A model generated the notes under the pieces. That model was given only the letters and a program-made list of their open reading frames with translations. It was not told the origin of the DNA and ran no database searches. Below are positions 30,149-41,399 of a stretch of DNA of 64,000 bases, in pieces; within the stretch, counting starts at the first letter, position 1, and every line of letters starts with the position of its first letter. Origin of the DNA: Lepidodermella squamata (Eukaryota > Gastrotricha); NCBI GenBank assembly GCA_047495785.1, contig JBLDXI010000007.1, positions 3,100,001-3,164,000 on the forward strand, in the 5' to 3' direction. Both the position numbers and the translations under genes were made by a program.

Positions 30149-32089
30149 TCAAAACAGAACAGATCGCATTCTCGAGGTTATTTCACTCAACAATTTCCTA
30201 TCACAGCGTAAATTGTTCGCAAAATTATCATTTTTCGAAACAACTGAAGCAATAAATTTCCCGAGAATAAGTTCCCGTTTCACGTAAATCTCAGCAACGT
30301 CAGAAGATCGCGTTTTTCTAACATTTTTCGACAACGCCCGATTCAAGTCGATTAATCGGTTGATACTGTACCTGTTCGAAATATATGGAAATAGCTCCAT
30401 AATTTCGATAAGAACGGCCAAATCCAGAATATCCCGTGTCCATGCCGCAATCACATCTCCAGGCGGCCGTTTGGCCTGCCGAATCAAACTCTCAGAAGCA
30501 AAGCCGAAAATCGCCGAAAAAACGCCAAGGCTAAAGCGTTCAACCAATTTAGTCATGAAATCGACATCGGAATTCCGTAAAATCACGAGGTAGAGCAAAT
30601 AATATTTATCGTAATCTGAATATTTGCAGGACATCATATTGCCCAAAATCGACGATTTCTCGCTGCTGATGTAGAAACAGTGGTAAAATACCGAATTTCG
30701 CCCGCCTTCTCGCAAAAACCAATGCAGAATTGGTAGAAAATGCCCAGCATTGCTAACTTGAAGAATGGCCGTCAAATTCCTCAAAAAAATCGTCGTAAAA
30801 CGCGAATAATTGACTAAACGTCCCAGCTGATCTCGGGACATTTCACGAGTGAAAAAACCGAAAATTTTCGAAATTTCGTCGTGGCCCGAGTTGAGAAATT
30901 CTGCCAGAACGCACGGCAGAGTGATGTTTTTCGAAAAAATTCCAGAAAGTTTCGAACTTGAAAGAAACTGGATTGCATTCAGAAATTTTGCGCCTCGCTC
31001 GGGAAATTTTCGCAAAAGCATCACAAGTCCGAAGCTTAGAAAATCAACGTCTTCGGGCGAGTTTTCTGGCTTCAAATTCGCGGCTAAGTTCAGCCAGACC
31101 ATCATAGATTCGAATTCCTTCAATGTCTTCTTCAAAATTAAGCCGGATGAGCATAGCGATCGAACAGTGATCCGAGTTAAATCCGTAAAATTGAACAAAT
31201 CAATCTCGAATAATTTCTCCCGAAGTTCGAAAATGCTTGGGAAAATCGAAGAAATCGCCTCGTGGTTGATAATAGAAATTCGAAATCCGCCATCACTCGC
31301 CAGAGATTCCAGCAATTTCCTAATCATCGATTTGAACCAATCGAATTCGAAAGCTACGCAATGCAACTTTCCGCCCGAACACGCCACGAATAAATTGATC
31401 AGAAATCGAATTTGGCCTGGTTCTAGAGTTTCGATCGAGATTTTAGCCGCGAATTCTCGCAAGTGGCTATTTGAGCCAAGGGCATTGAAAGTCAATCTGA
31501 TAGGATTTCTCGCCTGGGATCCTTTCTCGCCTCTGCATGCCATCAAAGATTTCGACATCACATAGGTCAAATTGTCCCAATTGCGATTGTCCCATTTCGA
31601 AATTCGATCAGCTTGCAATTCGAAATCGATATTCCTCACGTCGATAAAATCCATCGAATCAGTGTCGATCTTCGCCTCCGAAAATTTCCATTGAGCCACG
31701 TCCAATAACGGATTTTTAGGTGGAAAGTTGTAAACATAGGTGAGGGTCCAGCTCACAACCATTGCGGTTGAAAATCGGCCCGATTTAACAGCTGAATACC
31801 CGAATTTATGGAGAAATTGCTCCGACCAGGCGAATAAATCGTCCGCTTTTGAATAGGCCTTGAAGGCCTCTTCGAAACGTTTCTGAGTCGTCAATGTGTC
31901 CCCGAGGTAGATCAGTTGCGAGATTTGTTTTCCAGCGTCATTTTTATCATGATTTTCACAGGCTCGAAGTCGAATTGTTTGAATAAAATCATTGACTTCG
32001 ACCGCAGTTTTCAAGGCCAGCAATTGCTCGTGCACAGCCGATGAGTTGGGCAAAGCATTTTTGCCGAAGACAAGTTCAAAAAGTCTCAT
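30149..32089 (-). CDS. Multigene family member 10, TPR-like helical protein (646 aa)
   Basis: The ATG at 32089 gives MRLFELVFGKNALPNSSAVH. Family blocks are IRLRACENHDKND, RFEEAFKAYSKADDLFAWS, NRNWDNLTYVMSKSLMACR, ISIETLEPGQIRFLINLFV and DWFKSMIRKLLESLASDGG. The C-terminus is KRELILGKFIASVVSKND then LRCDRKLLSEITSRMRSVLF. It belongs to the 20827/27235 subclade but is more divergent in its middle (residues 330-520). It is intronless with no signal peptide. The middle of the gene varying while N- and C-terminal blocks stay fixed suggests different constraint across the protein. Function unknown. Confidence 0.9.
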   Translation of the reverse strand: MRLFELVFGKNALPNSSAVHEQLLALKTAVEVNDFIQTIRLRACENHDKNDAGKQISQLIYLGDTLTTQKRFEEAFKAYSKADDLFAWSEQFLHKFGYSAVKSGRFSTAMVVSWTLTYVYNFPPKNPLLDVAQWKFSEAKIDTDSMDFIDVRNIDFELQADRISKWDNRNWDNLTYVMSKSLMACRGEKGSQARNPIRLTFNALGSNSHLREFAAKISIETLEPGQIRFLINLFVACSGGKLHCVAFEFDWFKSMIRKLLESLASDGGFRISIINHEAISSIFPSIFELREKLFEIDLFNFTDLTRITVRSLCSSGLILKKTLKEFESMMVWLNLAANLKPENSPEDVDFLSFGLVMLLRKFPERGAKFLNAIQFLSSSKLSGIFSKNITLPCVLAEFLNSGHDEISKIFGFFTREMSRDQLGRLVNYSRFTTIFLRNLTAILQVSNAGHFLPILHWFLREGGRNSVFYHCFYISSEKSSILGNMMSCKYSDYDKYYLLYLVILRNSDVDFMTKLVERFSLGVFSAIFGFASESLIRQAKRPPGDVIAAWTRDILDLAVLIEIMELFPYISNRYSINRLIDLNRALSKNVRKTRSSDVAEIYVKRELILGKFIASVVSKNDNFANNLRCDRKLLSEITSRMRSVLF

Positions 32090-33472
32090 CAATGATGTAA
32101 AAGTTGAAAATCTAAATCATTTAACAAAAGCGAGAAGTTATCAGCGGTGTTGGAGCCAAAATGTAGGGTATGATTGGCAAGCGAAGAAAATACACTGAAA
32201 AGGGTTCGAAAACTCTAAAATGAGAAACAAAGTCTCATTTCATGGCCAGAAAAATTTTAGAAAAATTCAACAAATTAGGAGAGTATTAATCAAGTAATTT
32301 TATATCAGTTGGCAATGGGATTGAATGTCCCGAGAAGTTTTGTCCAGTCCAGTAAAATACCGGAAATTACCGAACCAGTAACCATCGGGTTTTTCCGGGT
32401 TTTCTTCTGTAAATGTCCCATTTCTTCGATTAAATCGCGGTTAAAAGACAGGACTTTTCTCTCGCAGATTCTTCATGTCTAGAGCTACCTTTTGATACTC
32501 GGAGCGATCTTGGATGATTTTTCCTGATTTTCTGGAAATTTCGCAAATCTCAGACAAAGGCGAATTTTAACACTGACAGTGCGCTGGATTATTTTCAACT
32601 ATGCACCATGTGCTTAAGCATTTGGAACATGCAGACACTGGTTCAATTTTGACTGGATTGATAAATCTTCTATTTAACACTAAATCATTTTTTCAAGATT
32701 TGAATAGAGCAGAATTATCTCATTTCGGCCGCTTCCTAAATTCAGCCGCTGCGACCAAACCTGGTTGACAAAGAAGGAAAACCCCGAATTTAGGACGCGA
32801 TACTCTACCTCACTCGCCTGCTGCGAAAAATACAATAAATGAAAAGTTTTGTGCACCGTAATTTTTACTTGGAACCACCAACTAATCTTTCGAAAAAAAC
32901 ATTTTCGATTTTGGCCATTTTAGCCGCGCAATTTAAAAATATCTAGCGACCTAGATAAATAACTTTCAAACTTCTGGAACTCTGATAATTTTTGAAAAAT
33001 GAAAAATTGCTTTTGACATTAGGCCTGGTTAGATTCGAGTCGATTTACGTCTACGATTTTCACCATAAAAAGCTTGGGCTTTCCAGCCTGAACCTGTAAA
33101 CCTAGAAATCTTTCGCCTACTTCCCACCTTTACGCAATCGTAATTATGTTTTCTTCGACAATTCAAAATTCGAAGCCATTTTTTCTAGAAAATTTCATAG
33201 TATCAGTGAAGTAAGGTATTTTACCATTAGTACCAGAGACGATTTTCAATCCGATTATAGCATTCGCCGAGAATTTTCCTGAATCGTATAGTCATTTTAG
33301 TAACATAAAATTGAAAAAACTAGAAGAGAAAAGAACCCATTTTGATTGTTGAAAACGAAATTTTACTCAACAATTCGGAAAACACAGTTTTGAATCACCC
33401 ATACTTATCGAAGTGAAAAAATGAACATCAAGGACTAACAACGCGAAACAAAGAAATTGATAAGGATCTCGT
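32090..33472. other. Intergenic region
   Basis: 1.38 kb of AT-rich DNA. I found no ORF resembling any family here and no clear repeat. Confidence 0.4.
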
Positions 33473-35431
33473 TCATTCGAGAATCGGCCCGTCTTTCTTC
33501 TCGCAAATCTGAACAGCAGCTCGAGTTTTCGCGATCATTTCAGCCAACAACTTTTTATCCCGCTTCAACCCGAGTCGAATTTTTGGATTTTGATACGCAA
33601 AAATAGCGACCAAATTGGCGAATGAAAGTTGAACACACGCCGTAAAATCATCCATTTTCTTCGCATGAAATCGCTTGGCAAGAGCTTCAACATGTAAATA
33701 ATTGAATTGAACCAAAATTTCAGGCGAAATCGAACAAATTTCGGTCAACACGAAAAACGACTGAATCGTAGCCGAACTGGGCGAGTCTTGAAATTGCCGA
33801 TCCAACAGAATTTTCGCAATATTCGGAAATAAATTTGCCGAAAACAACTTGCCCCATCGTCGTTTCGTCTCGCTATCAGCCAATTTCAGCAAAATAACCA
33901 GAAAAGGCAGCAAAGAATCAATTTTTGTCACTGAATTTTCGAAAATTATTTTCGCCAGTGAAGAATTGCCACGGGCGAGAAATTGGCGGAAAAAGTAGGA
34001 ATCGAACGGTTTCTTCGCGTTTTTCTCCAGCAAAATAACCAGAAATAATTCGGCCAATTGATTCGAATCTTTCGAACTTTTCGAAGCAATAACAGCCCCG
34101 GTATTTGCCAATAATAATTTGACAAATAACTGATTATTCGCATGTAAATTGCGGCCCTGGCAATGGGTTTCGATGTAAGCCTTCAAAATTTGGCTCAATT
34201 CTTCGAAATTATCCGGTTTGAAGCAATGAACTAAAGCGATTGACAGGGTCAAATCTTTGGCGAGAAAATCGTGAATTTCCGGTATTTTCATCATTTCATT
34301 GATTGAATCGATCAAATATCCCATGGCTTGATTTTCATTCCGAATTTTCAAAATATTAAAAATCAGCGATAAAATCGAAATTAGTTGAGGCAGATTTTTC
34401 CAAGGAATCGGCCAATGCACAACAACTGAATCAGCTTTATAAAGAAACGGCGGGAATAACAGCTTCCATTGGTCAGAAATAACGACCAGCAGCGTGAATC
34501 GAAGCATCCAAGTCAGATCGCAAAAATCATGGTAGTAAATTTCGTCCAAGAAAAACGAATGATAATTCAGGAGTAAATTGATGAAAAGCAGGAAAAACGC
34601 CTCGTTGCATTCAACCGCCCGGCGGAACCCAGTTTCAGTGCCGAATGACCGAATTAATTTGACAAATAAATCATCAAACCATTTTCGACCTTTAACCGAT
34701 AGCTCCAAATGTTCGAAAGACGCGAGGAGAATTGTTAAAAATCGAATTTGACCGGAATCCAATTTTTCGAATGAAATGTTCGATTTCAAAATTTTGAAAT
34801 TCGGATGTAGATCAAGGACGTCGAGTACAAATTGCGTGATTTTCACGCCTTCGGTTTTGTCTTTCGCGTAGAGTAGGACGTGGTTAACCATACTAGCCAA
34901 TTCGTCCCAATTTTCGTTCGCTCGACACGCGTCTTCGAGAATTTGGAAAACGCGCGGAATTTCGCGGTTGTTAACGCTGACCATGCCGCGCAGACCGGGC
35001 GGGTAGAACACGTCGAAGCCGAGTGATTTGAAGCAATCACTTCGAATCTGCGTCATTCGATCGCTCGGCTTCAGCCGGTATCGCATGAATGAAAAAGTCA
35101 TCGCCTGGCGGTATTTTTTCAATGCCATCGCGCTTTCGGCTAATTTGTCGCAAACAGCGGATGAAAAATCGAAATCGTTAGCTGCTTTGAGCAGGGATTC
35201 ATAGGCTTTTGCGTGGTTGCCTTCTTGCATTGACGATTCAGCGACTGCGTGGTAGCTGTTGATTTTACGGCGGCGTTCTTCAGATTTAACAAATCCGCCT
35301 CGCGATCGAATTCGAATGTCTTCGAGAAATCGGGAGATATCGTCCTCGTTCGTTAAAGCGACCAGTTTTTGGTGTAAATGAACTGAACCTGGTTCAGCGT
35401 CGTTTCCGAAAACCAGTTTCACAAAATCCAT
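33473..35431 (-). CDS. Multigene family member 11, TPR-like helical protein (652 aa)
   Basis: I chose the ATG at 35431, giving MDFVKLVFGNDAEPGSVHLH; the longer reading adds ten unrelated residues. Blocks: EDIRIRSRGGFVKSEERRR, the TPR-like GNHAKAYESLLKAANDFDF and AMALKKYRQAMTFS, NENWDELASMVNHVLLYAK, KLDSGQIRFLTILLASFEH, and GTETGFRRAVECNEAFF. The C-terminus is IRLGLKRDKKLLAEMIAKTR. It is most similar to the member at 37405-39324 (MVNHxLxYxK, PFDSxFxRQxxA), with which it forms a second subclade. It is intronless and soluble. Function unknown. Confidence 0.9.
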   Translation of the reverse strand: MDFVKLVFGNDAEPGSVHLHQKLVALTNEDDISRFLEDIRIRSRGGFVKSEERRRKINSYHAVAESSMQEGNHAKAYESLLKAANDFDFSSAVCDKLAESAMALKKYRQAMTFSFMRYRLKPSDRMTQIRSDCFKSLGFDVFYPPGLRGMVSVNNREIPRVFQILEDACRANENWDELASMVNHVLLYAKDKTEGVKITQFVLDVLDLHPNFKILKSNISFEKLDSGQIRFLTILLASFEHLELSVKGRKWFDDLFVKLIRSFGTETGFRRAVECNEAFFLLFINLLLNYHSFFLDEIYYHDFCDLTWMLRFTLLVVISDQWKLLFPPFLYKADSVVVHWPIPWKNLPQLISILSLIFNILKIRNENQAMGYLIDSINEMMKIPEIHDFLAKDLTLSIALVHCFKPDNFEELSQILKAYIETHCQGRNLHANNQLFVKLLLANTGAVIASKSSKDSNQLAELFLVILLEKNAKKPFDSYFFRQFLARGNSSLAKIIFENSVTKIDSLLPFLVILLKLADSETKRRWGKLFSANLFPNIAKILLDRQFQDSPSSATIQSFFVLTEICSISPEILVQFNYLHVEALAKRFHAKKMDDFTACVQLSFANLVAIFAYQNPKIRLGLKRDKKLLAEMIAKTRAAVQICEKKDGPILE

Positions 35432-35915
35432 TGCTGAATTTAAGTTAAAACGCCTATACAAATGAAAATAATAGCCATTTAAGGATCAGAATAACTATTC
35501 GTAAACCACAGAAACAAATTTCAATCTCATTTTTGAAATAATTTCATTAAATTAAAGTGAGGCCCAATTTATACGGAACTCATCACGAATTTTATTGGAT
35601 TTTGGAGTCTTGTAATTTTTCATAAAATCTTTAAAAATCTTCGAAATTCGAAAAGCCTTGCTGTTAAATATACCCAATCAACTAATTTTATCATAAAATA
35701 AAGGATAAGAAATTTATGACAATTCGCTTGACAAATACAAGAAATGACAAGATTTTTCACGGTTTTATCAATGAATAAATAAAACACAAGCGTAATTCAT
35801 TAGATGGCAGACCCCAGAAGGTTGAGTCAGGCCAGTAGGAAAACCTCAAATATATTGGTTAAAATGCGTAGAAAGAAGCCTAATTAAATTAGGCCTCGCA
35901 TCAAAAACATCTATT
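35432..35915. other. Intergenic region
   Basis: The upstream side of member 11, AT-rich. Nothing recognisable before the retroelement relic that begins near 35916. Confidence 0.4.
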
Positions 35916-36120
35916 AGGAAAAAACCCGACGGCTCTCGAGGACGACCCAAGAAAGATGGGTCAAACTCGATTGAAATAATAGTAGAAGACGTAGACTGGC
36001 ACGCCACAGAATTAACGGCATTAAATAGAGATGAATGGTAAGCAAAGGTTTCAGAATGGGAAAATTATGAATTTTATGGTAAAAGCAAATTGCTAACTGC
36101 GGGGGTGGGCGTTTTTTCTT
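35916..36120 (+). mobile_element. Degenerate non-LTR retrotransposon tail
   Basis: The plus-strand reading shows SRGRPKKDGSNSIEII, then WHATELTALNRDEW, then a stop and SEWENYEFYGKSKLL in the same frame. This matches the RT-tail pattern GRPxK...W...A.(D/N)RDEW seen also at 6594-7000, where the following residues NYAFLGKSRLF resemble NYEFYGKSKLL. The two are therefore copies of related elements. The in-frame stop after RDEW shows decay. Confidence 0.55.
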
Positions 36121-37404
36121 AAATTTTGCCTTCCTTCGCCTTCCACAAAAACCGAAAGGGTATAGACGCCTTAGTCGCGTGGAAGTCAAATAAAATCATT
36201 CATATTCATAATCATATTCAATTAATTACACATTTGAGTGAACAAATAATAGAAGAGATAATAATAGAATAGAGTTACAAAGCTTATGTTAACGTACCTA
36301 TAGCTGGTGTCAACATCTAATTCGGCTCGCTTAAATAAACTTTTTCAAATGAAATTTTCTTCACAATTGCGAGTCATTTTTTGTAATATTCATGCCGATG
36401 AGAAAGGTAATAATAGCAATTTTTAAGCTACCAAAATATATCAATTCCCGAAATGAAAACCATGCCGTTAAGCATTTTCAAATTACCCAGCAACCGGGTA
36501 ACTGAGAAACGTTCAGAAAAGAGGGTCCCAGGTCCCTAAATTATTTTGACATTATTTTCGGGAAGCGCGGTAATCTAACCGGGTTTTACCTGTTTTTGAA
36601 TGTCATTCTCATTGATTGCATCCTCAGCCTCCGGGATTAGTTTCTTGGATAATTTTAGCTCTGTTATTAGCAGGGTGGTTAAAAACCATCATCCAATCAC
36701 CTGTAACAGGGTGTTCAAACAGCGGAAAATCTGAAAAGAACAGCTTACGCCAATCGAATAATTATTTAGAAACCTGAATCAAAACTCATGGCCAGAAAAT
36801 ATAAAAAATCAAGATAATAGTATTCAAGAATGTCACTTGTCAATAGGATTAAAAAACCGGAGAAATTTGAGCCAATTAGGTAAAATACCGAAAATTACCA
36901 TCGGGGTTTTCCTGGTTTTATACGGAAAATTTTTTCAATTTCTTCGGTTAAATCGCGGATGGTATATTCTCTTGGTAGGTTTAATTTAAAAAATTAGTTA
37001 AAATTTCTACAAACATTTGCCCAATTAAAAAATAGTTAACATTTGCTCTTAAAATAGTTGCGCAACTTCTGGGACGCGCTGGTAACATTTTCGAAAAAAG
37101 TCGCCAAGACCAATTATCATGATGAAATTCTCGAGAACAAAAAGAATCCGAAGGCCAACGGATCAAACAGGGCTTGTTTTAGTCTCCGATAAATCCGGTG
37201 AATATTATTCGTATTAAGCTCTAAAAACAAACTAGATTAATTTTCCAAGATTTCATTTAAAATTTATTCTCTCCATCTCTCTCTGCAATAATACGGATAT
37301 ATAATCCGATTAAAAGTTTCACATTATATTATATTTCATATAATTCAGCAGATAATTCGGCAAGATCTTGGAAAATGAGATTCTCAATGAGATTCAATCA
37401 CATA
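36121..37404. other. Intergenic region
   Basis: About 1.28 kb of AT-rich DNA. I found no gene and no obvious repeat. Confidence 0.4.
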
Positions 37405-39324
37405 TTAGTCCACACAGATTTCTCGACTGTCAAAACTCTCCAGCGACGAGCGCATCCTGTGCAAAATTCTACCCCGAACCTTCCCATTTCGAATCAAATA
37501 ACTTCGAATTCCTGGATTCCGATCGGCAATCAACGCGAGCAGAATTCCGAATCTCAATTCAGCAGCAGCAACAAAATCATTCATTTTTAGTTGATGCAAG
37601 CGGCGAGCAATCGCCTCAACCAAAGTCGAATCGAACAGACTCGAAATTTCGGGTAACATGCAGGAAAACTCGTACAGCACAAGAAAAGATCGAATATAAT
37701 GCTCAGCCTCATCGTCGTCAGCGCCGCCGAAACACCGAAAAAGTCCGTTGATGATACTTTCGACTAAGTCGGAATTTTTAATCAATTTTTTCCAGCGTTT
37801 TTTCGTCTCCGAATTCGCAATTTTCAGCACAACAGCGAGAAGAGACAGTTTCTCGTTAACAAGGCGGGAATCGCTGAATAACTGAGCCAAAATTGTTGAA
37901 TTAGCGAACAGCTGACGAGAAAAAAACGAATCAAACGGCTTTTTGTTGTCATCAACGAGCAGAGATTCGAAAATGTCCGGCAGAATGTCGAGATACAGCG
38001 AAATTTCCGAGCATTTCGATAGAAATAATTTGACGAAAACCTGATTTTTCGCATGATTGATTCGCGTATCAAATCCGATTTTCAAAATATCGTTGAGACA
38101 TTTCAAAGCATTTCTGCCCATCGAATTTTTAACGCAGAATAGCAGTGCGATGGAGAGAGTAACGTCTTGAGCTAAAAATGACCTAATTTCGGACAGCGCG
38201 ACGAGTTTTTTCGTGAAAAACAGCAGATTCGCGACAATCAACTCGTTTTCGCTGCAAATTACTGTCAGAAGAGAAAAAATTGCCATCGATTGGCCGAGTG
38301 CAGCGCCACCAGGTAACGGCTTTTTAATAGTTTCCTCGATTTTACTCAACGCGAAATGCAAAGATTCAGACTGATTTGGGACAATCAATAACAGCAGACA
38401 AAATCGAACAAGCCATGGGAAATCGCTGAGTTGCGACTCAATCATAGAATCAGTCAAAAGTCGAGGGCAATGAGCTGAAATTCCGGCGAAAAGATGGCCA
38501 AAAAATTGCAGATTAGAAAAGGCCTTTCGAAAACCGGCCTCGCCTCCAATCGATATGATCAGAGCCGTTGCGATGTGAGACAGCAATTTATTATTCGACA
38601 CATTTTTGGGGTCAACCGATTCGAATAAAACCGTGAGAAATCGAATTTGGCTCGGCGCCAAGGTGCAGAAATCGATATTCGATTTTAATTTATCGAATTG
38701 AGGATTGCTTTCCAGGGCGCCGAAAACTTGGCCGATGAATGCCGGCCCTTGGTCCGGCGATTTGCCGTACCACAGCGCGTGGTTGACCATTGCCGATAAT
38801 TCGTCCCAATTGTCGCAGGTCCAATTTTGTATAAAATCGAGGCAATTTGAAAAGTCGCTGTATTTCACGCCGAGTTTTCGAGCTTTCGCTTGGTCAATGT
38901 AGTCGAAATTGAGAAGTTTCAACGCCTTGGTTCGAATTTCTACAACGCTGTCGCTTTTTTCTGCGATACAGCATCGCAGATAGGCAAAAGTCAACGCAAT
39001 TCGAGGTTTGGTAACTTTCAGCGCTGTTTTAGCTAGTTTTTCGTAAATTTCAGCCGAAATTTCAAATTTATCAGCGATTTCCAGCAGGTTGTCGAAAGCT
39101 TTTTGGTAGTCTCTGTTTCGCAAAAATGAATCAGCACAGGTTCGATGATGTTCGAGTTCGCCACGATTTTTCTCGAATTTCAAAACGCCTCCCATTGCTC
39201 GTATTCGCATGTCGAAGAAAAATTTCGAAATACTCTCGTCGCTAGTTAGTGAAACGAGACTTTGGTGTAACCTGACAGATGCCATAGGAGCATCGTTGCC
39301 GAAAATAATTTTAACAAGATCCAT
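37405..39324 (-). CDS. Multigene family member 12, TPR-like helical protein (639 aa)
   Basis: An intronless ORF; the ATG at 39324 gives MDLVKIIFGNDAPMASVRLH. Blocks: FDMRIRAMGGVLKFEKNRG, the TPR-like RDYQKAFDNLLEIADKFEIS and LAKTALKVTKPRIALTFAY, CDNWDELSAMVNHALWYGK, CTLAPSQIRFLTVLFESVD and GGEAGFRKAF. The C-terminal helix is IRSYLIRNGKVRGRILHRMR. It pairs with the member at 33473-35431 (same orientation, tandem). Compared with others, the C-terminal basic helix has lost the DRKLL core. There is no signal peptide or membrane segment. Function unknown. Confidence 0.9.
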   Translation of the reverse strand: MDLVKIIFGNDAPMASVRLHQSLVSLTSDESISKFFFDMRIRAMGGVLKFEKNRGELEHHRTCADSFLRNRDYQKAFDNLLEIADKFEISAEIYEKLAKTALKVTKPRIALTFAYLRCCIAEKSDSVVEIRTKALKLLNFDYIDQAKARKLGVKYSDFSNCLDFIQNWTCDNWDELSAMVNHALWYGKSPDQGPAFIGQVFGALESNPQFDKLKSNIDFCTLAPSQIRFLTVLFESVDPKNVSNNKLLSHIATALIISIGGEAGFRKAFSNLQFFGHLFAGISAHCPRLLTDSMIESQLSDFPWLVRFCLLLLIVPNQSESLHFALSKIEETIKKPLPGGAALGQSMAIFSLLTVICSENELIVANLLFFTKKLVALSEIRSFLAQDVTLSIALLFCVKNSMGRNALKCLNDILKIGFDTRINHAKNQVFVKLFLSKCSEISLYLDILPDIFESLLVDDNKKPFDSFFSRQLFANSTILAQLFSDSRLVNEKLSLLAVVLKIANSETKKRWKKLIKNSDLVESIINGLFRCFGGADDDEAEHYIRSFLVLYEFSCMLPEISSLFDSTLVEAIARRLHQLKMNDFVAAAELRFGILLALIADRNPGIRSYLIRNGKVRGRILHRMRSSLESFDSREICVD

Positions 39325-41399
39325 TATTATTTTGAATCTAAAAATTTTCCTGAAAAAAACGCGGTAATAAATGTAAATTTAATTCGCAAAAATGAAGTTT
39401 TAAAAAGGCCGCCTTAATAATTTAATCTTATTGTTTTTATCCCGAAAAATGCAAGTTAAAGAAATCTGCATGAGTGATTTGCAAAATGCAAAATTAATAA
39501 ATTTGATAAAATTCGAACAAGCTTGCTAGCAGAAAAACTCACTAATGAAAAGCGAGCCACGAAGTCAAGGTCAGTCGCAAACAAATTTTTTTTACGTCGC
39601 ACACACACACACGCGCGTCAGATTAGGGCAAAATGATTAACAAAACATTTCCTGTCATAGCTAGAAAATAAAAAAGCTAGAAAATCAGAGCATTGCCTGA
39701 GTCAGACATGAGCAAAAGTTAGATGGCCGAGGCATTGGAAATCAAGAACTCTGAAAGAGCCAAAATAATTGGAGTAGTAAGTAGTAGCGTATTTCCTGCT
39801 TGGTATTTTCCATTCTCCAAGACCAGAAGAAGCCGAAAAAAAGATCATTTTTCGGTGAATTTTTCCGTAATTTTTCTCAGCTTCGGCTATTGATAGGGAA
39901 GCATCCAATAGAACCCTTCAAATAATACTTACCAAGATTGCGAATTTCTACGATTACCCATCGAGATCACCGGTGATATCGCGTGGCCCCGCATGTGCCA
40001 TATGCCAAGTCATGCACCAGCTGTTGGTGTAAACGAGAGATCACAGTTGAACTGCATGAATGTCCGAAGTTTTTCATAAATAAAACTGGCCGAGGAAGCT
40101 GAGTGCGATAATAGATACCTAAATGCCATCGATGATCAAGTACTAAGCCAACGAAAATTGTGGAAGAAGAAACTAGTAATCGGGTTTCTAAGGGCGGCTT
40201 TTTATTACTTTGACCTCGAACAGGCGGTAGCGATGACCCAGCGCTCATCGCGAAATAAAACGCCACGAGCGAGCGGTGCTATCTCTAATTATGTTCTCTA
40301 ATTATCAGGTCATCGTAAAACGGCAGCCATTAATTCGAACGCTGAAAAAAATAAAAATCCTCGTCGGTTTGAATGCAAAATTTCTAAGTGCAGTGGTGAA
40401 CTGCTACTATTACTGATCAGAGAAAAAAGATGACTCGTGAACAGTTTAAACGGCCGCTGCTTTTACGTAATCTAAAAGTACCTCAGGCGATTTTAGATCG
40501 ATTGCAACGATAAGATCGATGATTGAGCTCAACATCAAAAGAAAGATTATATGTAATGATAGGGATCTGACATGAAGGAGAACCTGAACCTATTTCCAGC
40601 AATACTGTTTTCCTAACAACGGCAGTTAAGCAATTACCTTGGCGTGGGATAGCTTGGCCGGGAAGCCTGTGTCGAGTTTAAGATTAGACATCCCAAATTC
40701 TGCAAAAAACCACGTTTATTCTCGATGGGAAGATCAAATCACAGCAGACAAGCGACAAGCGATGAAATCAAGTAAATAAAAGCGATCGGGACTGCTGAGT
40801 AGGGAGTAGGGTGTTCGAGCGAGATTTTCGAGGAGTGAGTATTGAACGATAATGTGTTGATATTGCGAAGTGAATGGTTACCAGTGCGTTGACTGTCTTG
40901 TTGAACATCTCAAATAAGCTGCGACGAATAGGTGGAAGTTGACTGAGAACGGGCAGTTTAATGCATGAACTCACTGGAACTTCGCAATTTCTAGCCAACT
41001 GGCTGCCAGACATCACCGGAAAGCAACTTTTCGCAAGATTTATGGAATAATAATGGCTAATTTATCCCTGTCCGAGGCATTCCTATCCGAGCCCTCCGTT
41101 TACGTGAGAACATCCTGACAATCATTTTTTTGCACCTAATTTGTCCATAAATTATGATCTTTAAATAGCTCTCAATGGCGCAACATTCACTCCAGTGCGT
41201 TTTGCCAAATCCCTCGGTACGTTTTACACAAAGCAGCTGTTCAAAATCTTGTGCGACGATTAAAATTCATTGGTCAGCTGCAAAACATGTTTGATCAAGG
41301 AAGTCGTATTCAGGCGGGATCCCTCAGGTTCCTCGTCATTTGTTGAATTTTATTTCTCTCTTCTCATCTCTTTCAAAACTCCCAATTAAAGCAGCATCA
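39325..41399. other. Intergenic region between the family array and the peptide gene
   Basis: 2.1 kb. It includes a CA/CG dinucleotide run near 39600 and several short ORFs without recognisable similarity. The composition becomes less AT-rich after about 39700. Confidence 0.4.

Noticed and set aside
30849-31565. 238-codon plus-strand ORF opposite family member 10
   Set aside because: It is the shadow of a real minus-strand gene. A similar shadow appears opposite the related members, as expected from codon composition.
40768-41016. Basic 82-codon minus-strand ORF
   Set aside because: No signal peptide, no recognised motif, and the frame is no longer than chance allows.
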